Shown here in pieces: positions 56,178 through 64,000 of a stretch of DNA of 64,000 nt. The DNA is from Dryococelus australis (Eukaryota; Arthropoda; Insecta; Phasmatodea; Phasmatidae). The notes below the pieces were generated by a model. It was not told the DNA's origin. It made no database searches and was given only the letters and a program-made list of their open reading frames with translations. The stretch lies in the NCBI GenBank assembly GCA_029891345.1, contig CM056993.1, positions 107,251,300 through 107,315,299 of the forward strand. Direction: 5' to 3'. The translations under genes were made by a program, and so were the position numbers. Position 1 is the first letter of the stretch, and each line of letters starts with the position of its first letter.

Positions 56178-56992
56178 TTAAAAAAATATTCCATGTTTTG
56201 CGGGAAGGAAGTATGCACCAGAGAAAGAAAAATTTTTAATAAACATAGCTCCTAAAACCCATACCTTAACAGCTATGAACACTTGTTCACCATCGCTAAT
56301 GCGAAACTTCATATCTCCGTAACGTGAGCTGGGATTATTATTCTCCATAATAAACAATGCATCAGCACTGATTATCAATCAATGTATGGGCAGACATTAT
56401 TGGCGATAGAATCACTGGACCTTACTTACCACCAAACAGACTGAATGATGCAATGTATAATGATTCCATAGCAAACGAATTTCCTATCTTACTGGAGGAT
56501 GTACCATACCTCCAAAGGCTAGACATGTGGTTCATGCATGATGGAGCAACGGCTCATTTTCCCCGAAATGTTCGAGAACATCTAACACAGTCATTTAATG
56601 GGAGATGAATTGGTCCGGAAGGTCCAGTAAGTTTGCCTTCATGTTCCTCTGACCTTAATCCCTTGGATTTGTGGCTGTGGGGACATCTGAAGGTTTTGGT
56701 GAACGCAACCCCCATCAGTGACGTACAAGCACTACAGGAATACGTCATTAATGCCTGCCAACAGATCCTAGACCAACCAAGAGTGTTTCAAAGGGTGCGT
56801 GATTCCCTACGACGTAGGGCACAAGGATGCATTACTATGAATGGACGTCACATTGAGCACCTCCTGTAGCGATGGTGAACAAGTGCTCATAACGTTTACT
56901 ATATGGATTTTCGGACCCATGTTTAATAGACTTATTTTCTTGTTTTGGTGCATACTATCTCCTCTCGAAATATGGAATACTTATTTTTTTAA
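56178..56992 (+). mobile_element. Tc1/mariner-type element with about 120-bp inverted ends, internally deleted
   Basis: The left end (AAAAAAATATTCCATG, GTATGCACCA, then AACACTTGTTCACCATCGC at about 56277-56296) is repeated inversely at the right (GCGATGGTGAACAAGTGCTC, TGGTGCATAC, TATGGAATA). It encloses the C-terminal half of a transposase. The N-terminal DNA-binding region and first catalytic residue are missing. Confidence 0.8.
56374..56869 (+). pseudogene. Tc1/mariner-superfamily transposase, C-terminal half
   Basis: It reads GRHYWRxxI-like start then DRITGPYLPPNRLND, WFMHDGATAHFPRNVREHL, a stop in place of the expected W, SLPSCSSDLNPLDLWLWGHL and GCITMNGRHIEHLL. The D of MHDGA and the last D of DLNPLD are separated by 41 residues when the stop is counted as one, which would suit a DD41D-type catalytic triad (rosa-like); the first D lies in the deleted part. 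The transposase would cut and paste the element at TA. This copy is inactive because of deletion and the in-frame stop at 56606. Confidence 0.85.
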
Positions 56993-57009
56993 ATACCCTA
57001 TAGACAAAT

Positions 57010-57299
57010 TCGCCCCCTCTTCCAGCGAGACGCACACTCCCCTGAAACGCGCGGCGAAAAGTTCGTCGGCAGCCAAGGGGGCGAAGCCAACTCGATAGAA
57101 CAGCCTCGCAATCAATTGAGGCCTAGCTAAAGTTTTATCCATCGAAAATGCAGCTCATGGCGTCAGCGGCGGCGACTGGGGCACCAGATTACATTCAGTG
57201 ATGGATAAATTGTTGCATCTTCATAGTTTACCACCCAAAACAGTTCAGTAGGAGCAAATTCAAACGACGAATAGGGTAACTTGCGTACTCCACGTTACA
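57010..57299 (-). repeat. Probable 3' LTR of the gypsy element
   Basis: On the minus strand, the purine tract GTGGAGGGGA is followed at once by TGTAACGTGGAGTACGC, the usual polypurine tract/TG junction. The distal border near 57010 is a guess, since no partner LTR is available for comparison. Confidence 0.5.
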
Positions 57300-57669
57300 T
57301 CCCCTCCACAAAATCTTCAGCCGCCATTGAAGCCGACACTCCCACCTGGGTGAGCAATCCAAGGAGGAACCCCTCCAGCAGGCAGGAAAAATGTACTCAG
57401 CACAGATCGAAACACAAAGGAGGTGTCCAGAGTAAAGCAGAGTTGAAGTGTCCACTGTAGTACTGTAGTAGAAGGAAAGCAGAAATATCTTCAACATGAA
57501 AACCAAGTGTGTTCAATACTGCATCTTCAAAGCGGCATCTTCTAGGCGCGCACACGCAACAAGGAGAGTGTGGCATAAGAGACGCAGTCGCAGCTGAGAG
57601 GGGGAATAATTGACACCAGGCACCTGGGGCTCCTACTCCGATGCGGATCTAGCAACAAAAATTAAATCC

Positions 57670-57724
<55 letters not shown>
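57670..57724. repeat. (TA)n microsatellite
   Basis: About 54 bases of TA units in the 3' non-coding part of the gypsy element. Confidence 0.95.
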
Positions 57725-57730
<6 letters not shown>

Positions 57731-57952
57731 ATCAGAATAACACTTATATAAAAAATTTAATACAACACATCAGGTACACAAAATAAGGTACAGTAAACAT
57801 ACAAATAAAATAGACGCCACTGGCATTAAGCAGTATTACCTTCAACAAAAGGTTTAGTGTTGGCTACATGAACTTTCATAACAAAACTTCTCCGACAATC
57901 GCGAACCAACAGAGTAACAGATAACAGGGGCAAGGAACTTAAGAATCACACG

Positions 57953-58055
57953 GGGGCTGCGGTGATATAGTGGTTAGACTAATCGCCTCCCACCTAAGTG
58001 AACCGGGCTCGATTCTCGGTGGGGCTGCCCCCAGATTTTCGCATGTGGGTAAATT
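57953..58055 (+). mobile_element. tRNA-derived SINE (family 1), head only
   Basis: GGGGCTGCGGTGATATAGTG, box B-like GGGCTCGATTCTCGG and CAGATTTTCGCATGTGGG. It lies between the integrase core and C-terminal remnant, so it inserted in the gypsy element. Confidence 0.78.
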
Positions 58056-58644
58056 GACAATAAACGTATCAACTGCCTTACTAATAATGCGACTGCAGCA
58101 AAATTTTACCCCCAATTTGATAACTACGCTCATCACGATATCTGTTATGAATCGTTTGCATTTTCTCATAATCTATTTTAAATCGCCAGTAGCATCAGAC
58201 CAGTAATATTTCGCAGCAATTTGAGGATCTTCAGTTATAGTGAAGTAGATATTCCCAGAGTTGATAAGGAGATGTGAAATGTCCCTTCTAAAAAAAAACT
58301 GTCATGGTGTATTGTTTACAGAAACACTATGACTAGAATTAATAGCTAAAACAAGGAAATGAATGGAAACATCCCAATCTTGATTAGCATCATGATGAAT
58401 AGGCCTCAAACCAACCATGTTGCTCTCTGTGTGATACGGACTTATCTGCACCAGATGAATGTACCATGAGAAGGCCAAATTACACATTTAAGAAGTTGTA
58501 AAATTCTTAGCATTATCACTAATGTTATAAACTGGGGACCCAAAGTAGGCAAACGCCTGTTCAGAAAGAATACATACAATAGTCGTAGCCTTTCGGTCTT
58601 TCATAAGATGGACTAACAAAAAGTTAGTGAAAACATCCCCTAAG

Positions 58645-59212
58645 GGCCAGCTGTACCAACATCGCCCCCAATCCGAGATAAAATGATCCTAGTTCCGAAC
58701 AATGATCCAGTTCGATCTTGGTTCCAATGTAAAAGAGTTGCACTAACGAAATTTCATGTTTCTGGATCTCCGACATATCGATCTTGGTTCCAAAGTAAGA
58801 GATCGAGATTAAGTATGAGACTAATTTTCTTATTGGTCCGCAATATATGACGTAATGGAAGTAGTCGCATTTTTTACTATAGATATAACTAGATGTGCGA
58901 TGTTTGATCTGTTTTAATGAATTATTGTTGTACGAATTTTACTGAATAATATTCAAGTGTGTATAATGTTGTTTTTATTTCCCAAGAAAACAATCGACCA
59001 TAGTTCTATCTGTAGGTGTATTTTGGAACTACATTTGTCGACATGGCTGCTAAGCTCGAATCGAGTTTTGGAACTGCCAACTTCGGCAGTTCGAAATGAA
59101 CTTAATCTCGATCTACAGCCCAGTTCTGAACTCGAATGGTGTAACAGTTTTCCATGTCGATCTTAGCTGCGATCTCGGATCGAGTTTCGAACCACGATCG
59201 TGCAACTTGCCC
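58645..59212. mobile_element. PIF/Harbinger-like MITE inside integrase
   Basis: GGGCCAGCTGTACCAACATC and ATCGTGCAACTTGCCC are inverse ends, flanked by TAA at 58642-58644 and 59213-59215. Repeated GATC-containing blocks (GATCTTGGTTCCAA, GTTCGATCTTGG, CGATCTTAGC) fill the subterminal regions. It splits the integrase frame between its first and second catalytic residues. Confidence 0.78.
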
Positions 59213-59684
59213 TAAGACAAGTAAACTACAGTTCCATGTTTTCCAACGAGGAAGAGGGCCAAACAGTCTATGTACACTTTCTCCCAAACAAATGTCCATG
59301 GCCTACTGGAGAACAAACCCAGATCTTCAACATTTTTAACCTTACAATGCTGGCATATCAAATAGGCAAGAACAAGGTTCCTGATGTCCTCATACATTCT
59401 TGGTTAGAAATAGGAGGCAGTGATAAAACACACATTTTTTTTCTGGCCCAAAATGAGCACCGAAGTATATACGATGGTAAATTCGAAGATTATGTCCCCC
59501 AATTTCAAAGACACGTATTCTATAAATCTACCCCTACATGTTTTCTTACCTAAAATACCTTTATGCATCTCAAAGTTGGAACTATTGCCTTACTGAAGAT
59601 CTAAAATGAGCTGCTGACATTCAGAATCTAAAGACCGCCAATAATGCAGATTTACAAAGTACTCAGGTATGCACTGTAACACAT

Positions 59685-60060
59685 TTAAAGTCTCGATATC
59701 ATCATCACTAAGGCTACTGCCAGCATCAACACTATCAACCAGTCTAAACTCTGCAGGGTCATACATACTAGAGAGGGATCAGCTACATTGTTGCAGGATA
59801 CCTTTACTTGAAGGAAAGTAAATCTAAAACAGGATAAACATTCAACCCATCTGCCCAACTTCCCTAACTGTTTCTTAGATTTCCAAGGCCAGGAAAAAGC
59901 CTGGTTATCAATACATAGGTCAAATTCATCTACTTCCAGATAGTTCGGAAAAGCATTCAATGGCTCATACACACGCCAAAGTTTCTTTCTGATAAGCCAT
60001 ATATTTTAATTCAGCACCTTTCAAAAGCCTGCTGGCATAAGCAACAGGAAGGGCAGCACC
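59685..60060 (-). pseudogene. Gypsy RNase H remnant
   Basis: FDLCIDNQAFSWPWKSK followed by LGRWVECLSCFRFTF matches the D-x-Q-A-L-x-W ... R-W region of gypsy RNase H. VADPSLV stands where VADALSR is typical. It would degrade the RNA template during reverse transcription. Stops upstream break the frame. Confidence 0.75.
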
Positions 60061-60294
60061 TTCTACTTGATGGGATATTACAGCCCCGAGGGCTCTACCA
60101 CTGGCATTCACATGCAAGATACATTTTTGTCGAACTGTGGTAACTGCAAAATAGGAGGGTAAGTTAAACAGTACTTGAATTTATGAAAAGCAGAAATTTG
60201 TTTGGGACCCAAGATAAATGACTTATTTTTCTTATTTAATTGGTTCAGAGGAGCAACTATATCTCCAGCTATGGTACAAATTTAGAATTATAAC

Positions 60295-61000
60295 CTACCA
60301 TGCCAAGGAACTTGCGAAACCCCTTAATATTCTGGGGATAGGGAAAGAAAGTCCAGGCCGAATCCAGTCTGGATCTAATAACACTTGACTATTAGAAACT
60401 ATAAATCCCAAATGCTTGGTATGATCAGCTGCCCACACGATTTTTTCAGTGTTTACTGTCAACCCTGCATTTATAAAGGCTTCCAAAATCTGCCTGTTAT
60501 GGGGCAGGTTTTCTACAACAGTCTGACTGTATATAATGGCATCGTCAAGGTGGTTAACTACAAACTGAACCTGAAAGGGTCCCTGAAACTTCTCAAGAAC
60601 CCTGGACAAAGCTTGCACCCCAAGTGAAACTCCAAAAGGAACATGGTTCCATTAGAACAACCCCCAAGAGGTGACAAAAGCCAAAACAGGTTTAGACTGA
60701 GAGTGTAGCACGCACTGATGAAAAGCATGATTGAGATCTAACAACGCAAAAACATTGGCATCCCCTAACTGTTGGAAAATGTGATCCAACTTGGCAATGG
60801 AAAAGGATCTAACACAATACGCGAATTGGCCTGATGGTAATCAATAACTAAACGGAACTCCCCCAGTGTTTTCTTTGGCGTAAAAAGGCAGTGCTGGCGT
60901 AAACACTCTTAGAAGGGTTTACTATATTTTCATGTAACAATTTATTCCAAATGCCTTTAAAGATTTTTTTTTTTTTTGGTTTAGCCACACTATAAAGCTT
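60295..61000 (-). pseudogene. Gypsy reverse transcriptase, broken
   Basis: In minus-strand order: NKLLHENIVNPSKSVYAST (start of the domain, near 60950), VIDYHQANSRI (60840), FALLDLNHAFHQC (60750), VPFGVSLGVQALSRVL (60630), VVNHLDDAIIYSQT (60540, catalytic box HLDD where YV/LDD is usual) and HLGFIVSN (60415). At least two frameshifts separate these blocks. Confidence 0.82.
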
Positions 61001-61278
61001 ACAGCGAACCAGAGTAGGATACTTAAGAACAAACTTATAAGGTTCCTCATGACAGCGACCTATACGTGGAGTAATAACATCAGAAAATGCGCTGAAAAGG
61101 GAATCATTTTCATCCTTAGGTAAATTATTAAGCGCCGGCATAGTAAAAGCACCACAAAATGGAATAGTATCCTGAGCAAAAGCGAATCACAAAACACCAG
61201 CCTTCGCTTCTACCACTGCACCAGTATGTGCCAAGAAATCTATAACCAAGATAACTTAGAAGGAAAGATTGCGAATTA

Positions 61279-61635
61279 TCAAAAATGAATATTATCACAA
61301 AAAGTAGCTATCTTAAATGTCATAATGATGTAAGCATCAGTACTCACTGCCCCACCATTTGCCAAACTGAACTTAACTGTCTTAACAGGAGCTGAATATA
61401 ACGAACCTACAGAACAATTACGAAACAAAAAATTATAATAGTCATGGTCGACTAAAGTAGCAGTGGAACTGGTATCTATCAAAGCCCTGACACGATTCCC
61501 CCAGATATTTAGGGTAACAACAGTCAATGCAAATGAGTCAGATGCAATATTATTTACCTTGCCCTTTTGTCTCAGTGCTTTCTGAATGTAGGTGTTTAGG
61601 TTTGAAAACAGCTGAGAGCCCCCCAATGGTGTCAA
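61279..61635 (-). pseudogene. Gypsy aspartic protease
   Basis: GNRVRALIDTSSTATLVDHD contains the active-site motif as DTS where DTG or DSG is usual. The flanking hydrophobic pattern and position between nucleocapsid and reverse transcriptase support retroviral-type protease. It would cleave the polyprotein. The 118-residue frame is open, but the start is arbitrary since it would be part of a fusion. Confidence 0.65.
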
Positions 61636-61654
61636 AAAGGGATTTGGGTTGGTT

Positions 61655-62335
61655 CCAGCGAAAAGGTAAAATACTCATTGCCTTTGCTTTTATAACATAA
61701 TATAAACGTTTACATAGTTACCCCCAATCTCACTATAAATAAATAGTATCAAAAATAGATTTCTGTTTAAAACTTCCCCCAAAATTTACATTTTTTTTAC
61801 ATTTTTACAAAATTACAATTCTTCCCAGCTATATGCAGGTTACATTAAATATTTTCCTTTACATTATACTTAACTTAAAATGGCAGCAATGGGCCTCCCT
61901 TAAAACGGGAGAACAGTAGTTCCTACCCAAGTGAATACCCTGTGCTGTCTCCCCGAACCTGGACGAGACACTTCTATTTATATTTTATTCAAAACCATCG
62001 AGAACATTACAAAATGATCTCTCTGTCGATATCCGGAAGTCCTGGAAGGGCACCCTGGTGTTACGTGAATGGCTGGCTGGCGTCACGTTGTCAAGGTGAC
62101 GTACAAGGGAGGGGAAAGAATCCCAAAATTTCGCGGGCGGCACAGCCCCGCGGCGCCCACATTTGCAGACCAGCAGGCCCGCCCAGCGAACGTGAGGCGT
62201 GGAGCTTGTCAACTCTCACCCCCCCCCCCCCCCCCGGTTGCAGCGAAGGTAAGCCATCCCAAATGGTCAACGTTTTATCAACTTAATATGGCTCTATCGG
62301 TTTTAGCTTTCGTTCGTGTGCAGGGATAGCCGTCA
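61655..62335 (-). mobile_element. Probable solo LTR inserted between gag and protease
   Basis: About 680 bases separate nucleocapsid from protease, far more than usual, and have no gag-pol coding. On the minus strand the segment begins TGTGACGGCTATCC, holds a C/G run (62219-62237 on the plus strand) and GC-rich DNA, then AATAAAATATAAATAGAAG. This looks like an LTR promoter region. No target duplication was found, so the identity is tentative. Confidence 0.4.
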
Positions 62336-62341
62336 CACTAC

Positions 62342-63250
62342 CTAAGGACATTTCGGACCAATATGCCCTTTCTCTCCGCATGAAAAACAAACTATTTCCT
62401 TCCTCTTTTCTGAAGCTTCGGCGACTACCTTAACTTTCTCCTGATTATGATCAGCCCCACGACTAGAGCTATCCTTGTGTTTGTTTTTAGGAAAACTCAA
62501 TCCCTTACTATGCTTATAATAACACTTATTAGCCAAATGATTTGTTTTCCCACAGACAAAACAATGCCCAACAGTCTATTTCATTTTCATTAAAGGAGAC
62601 CGATCCCCCCCCCCCCCACCCATTTCCTGATCAACTTCTTGCCCCTCTAATATAACAATAACTTTACTGAATAAATCCTTTAGTTCAATCAATGAAGCAG
62701 GTGAAGACGACAAGCAATAGGGTTTAACATTATGTGGTAAATTGTCTATCACCATTTCGACAAACGCTGATTCAGAGTACGTCATGCAAAATATCTCACT
62801 ATACCACACTACGTCTAAAACATAACTTGTCAGAGATGCACATGGGCGTTGTATACGACATAAATATATGCCAAAAATACTCTTTAGACCGAACCTTGGC
62901 TTTAATGAGTTCTTAAACAGCAATTAAAAAATGTAAAATATTTTCAGTTGTAGGTATGTACATCTTTCAGAACAGGCACATTCTTCAACAGGGGTGAAAC
63001 TAAATGTTTCTTCAAAGCATATCAGTCAGCCCCTGTAGAACAAGCCAAAGGCAAATCAGGGGACCTATATAAACCTTTATGGTTATAGAAGGAGGAGAAG
63101 TCGCCAACTTATGAGAGATTTGACGGAGTTGATCCAGTTTGTTTTCTCAAGATCAATACCAGGGACCTTAAGGTCTTGTATCAAATGGAAGTAGCTTAGC
63201 TTTTGGGAGGTCTTGTATCCAGGAAGTACCTGTAAGCAACATAACACTAG
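62342..63250 (-). pseudogene. Gypsy gag with a CCHC zinc knuckle
   Basis: The nucleocapsid end carries CFSCGEKGHIGPKC (C-x2-C-x4-H-x4-C, plus-strand position about 62345-62390), with a lysine-rich approach. Upstream frames (62576-62923) include SAFVEMVIDNLPHNVKPYCL, like the capsid part of gypsy gag, with a G run coded by a C tract at 62607-62617. Stops separate the parts. Gag would package the RNA. Confidence 0.7.
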
Positions 63251-63260
63251 CCAAGTATAC

Positions 63261-63479
63261 TAGTATCAACACAATACAATCCAGAATCACCAAAGGCTTT
63301 GGAAAGGAGAAATTATAATAATAATATAGTTTTCAATCAAAACAAACTCCCTCCTCCAAATGTTCATAAAACAAAGTATTTCTTACATTTCGAGAATTAT
63401 GCATTGTATAGCAGAGGTTACACTAGTACAAACATTTCTCTTCCTTGAGATAGGTGGGTAGGTAGGGCTTAACGTCTCA
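63261..63479. other. No recognised feature
   Basis: Probably further 5' gypsy or flanking DNA. GGTGGGTAGGTAGGGCTTAACGTC near 63450, read in two parts, resembles tails seen beside insect SINEs. Confidence 0.3.
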
Positions 63480-63694
63480 TGGGGCTGTGGTGGTGTAGTG
63501 GTCAGATTACGCGCATCCCACTTAGGTGAACCGGGTTCGATTCCCGGTGGCGTCACTCTCGGATTTTCGCACGTGGAAATCGTGACGGGCGATGCCGCTG
63601 GTCAGCGGGTTTTTATCTGGGCTCTTCCGTTTCCCCCCGCCCTTGCATTCCTCGATGTTAGGAACCGCCTAAATCTCTCCGCACTCTCCACTAG
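63480..63694 (+). mobile_element. tRNA-derived SINE (family 1), full length
   Basis: GGGGCTGTGGTGGTGTAGTG, box B GGGTTCGATTCCCGG, body CGCACGTGGAAATCGTG and the 3' end CTCTCCGCACTCTCCACTAG. Good pol III boxes. Confidence 0.82.
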
Positions 63695-64000
63695 ACGTCT
63701 CGTCGATAGCGAAGTCATTCGAGACGGAGTAAGTAGGCACACGGAAGGGATGTACTGCAATGAGGACCCGTCCCAACAAGATATTCCGGGGGACCTCGTG
63801 GCGGCTGGGAGAGGATCTAGGAGCAAGAGTCGAAGTCGGGAGCGCACGCCACGTTACCCACGGGAATTAAGGGGGGTGGGGGCAGGGGTTCCCACACTCG
63901 ACATCGACAGCAGATGGACGCCACGTGGAGCAGCTGGGCGGCCAACCCCCTCCCCCCTTCTTCACATAGCACAAATAGTCCCGGAGCGTCCTCATTTGCG
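63695..64000 (+). CDS. Candidate exon of an unrecognised SR-rich protein, open to the window edge
   Basis: Frame with codons starting at 63696 has no stop to 64000. It reads RLVDSEVIRDGVSRHTEG, an in-frame ATG at 63750, then GSRSKSRSRERTPRYPREL (from about 63825) and TLDIDSRWTPRG. The alternating S/R run resembles RS-type segments of RNA-binding or scaffold proteins, but no family is recognised. A splice acceptor-like pyrimidine tract and AG end at 63694, supplied by the 3' end of the SINE. The segment is GC-rich unlike the window average. It could also be a chance open frame in GC-rich DNA; the right end lies outside the window. Confidence 0.35.

Larger units (their letters stand above)
57850..59640 (-). 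pseudogene. Gypsy integrase, interrupted twice
   Basis: Zinc-binding part: YEDIRNLVLAYLICQHCKVK at about 59330-59390. Core: WEKVYIDCLALF (first catalytic D) near 59270; then, after a 568-bp insertion, NISDNAKNF (second D) near 58530 and ISPYHTESNMVG near 58430, where the position normally holding the catalytic E reads G. A C-terminal stretch KVHVANTKPFVEG lies near 57860, beyond a SINE. Integrase would join the cDNA to host DNA. Stops, the insertions and the loss of E show it is dead. Confidence 0.8.
57000..63260 (-). mobile_element. Ty3/gypsy LTR retrotransposon, degenerate and invaded
   Basis: Minus-strand order gag, protease, reverse transcriptase, RNase H, integrase, polypurine tract and 3' LTR is that of Ty3/gypsy. 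The body is split by a SINE (57953-58055), a PIF-like element (58645-59212) and a probable solo LTR (61655-62335). No 5' LTR is recognised inside the window. Every gene carries stops or frameshifts. Confidence 0.82.

Noticed and set aside
59200-59553. A 117-residue plus-strand frame
   Set aside because: It is antisense to the recognisable integrase on the minus strand.
1-64000. CRISPR arrays, bacterial operons, rRNA genes or a prophage
   Set aside because: No regularly spaced direct repeats, ribosome binding sites, rRNA motifs or phage genes are visible, and the repeat content is eukaryotic.

Overview
The window is AT-rich eukaryotic DNA, almost certainly from an arthropod and probably a large-genome insect. 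The evidence is tRNA-derived SINEs with RNA polymerase III boxes, a decayed Jockey/I-like LINE, a Ty3/gypsy element, Tc1/mariner transposase debris with an insect-like reading, and dozens of short DNA transposons. There are no operons, bacterial genes or CRISPR arrays. I find no confidently intact host gene. The clearest reading frames are broken retroelement and transposase genes. Two host-gene candidates are kept at low confidence: a TATA-preceded 88-residue frame near 13.4 kb, and an open SR-rich frame running off the right edge after 63.69 kb.

Most of the recognisable sequence is layered non-autonomous DNA transposons. (1) Three families with related termini (TcA about 420 bp, TcB about 428 bp, TcS about 238 bp) insert at TA like Tc1/mariner elements. 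Three nested copies show the empty TA site directly. (2) Four hAT-like families (C, D, E, F; 260-320 bp) start TAGnG or CAGGG, carry a CGCGAA block just inside each end, and make 8-bp target duplications. All four share an internal TATA-like and GAAGTCTA-like module close to one end and pointing outward, often with CCAAT boxes behind it. (3) Two piggyBac-like families at TTAA carry subterminal palindromes. (4) PIF/Harbinger-like elements sit at TTA/TAA. (5) There are several foldback elements, including a 1.96-kb element with roughly 290-bp inverted ends.

Layout. 1-5.3 kb: TcA/TcB/TcS pile-up and SINEs. 5.3-13.2 kb: sparse, with microsatellite, TcA/TcS, SINE, one D element and a foldback. 13.3-17.2 kb: small-gene candidate, AT-rich DNA and microsatellites. 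17.3-25.4 kb: hAT-like elements, SINEs and the long-inverted-repeat element. 25.6-28.3 kb: LINE with a 52-base A run inside its coding region. 28.3-46.8 kb: densest MITE zone with most nested insertions. 46.8-55 kb: sparse. 56.2-57.0 kb: mariner-type element with long inverted ends. 57.0-63.3 kb: minus-strand Ty3/gypsy element (gag, protease, reverse transcriptase, RNase H, integrase, polypurine tract, 3' LTR), disrupted by a PIF-like element, a SINE and a probable solo LTR. 63.5-64 kb: SINE followed by the possible exon.

Nothing here works as a pathway. The coherent story is trans-mobilisation: families sharing termini were presumably moved by transposases encoded elsewhere, while SINEs used LINE machinery, as their 13-14 bp target duplications and one 5' truncation indicate. 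Family boundaries given without a target duplication are approximate, to within about 10-30 bases. All similarity statements come from reading copies against one another, not from a database search.
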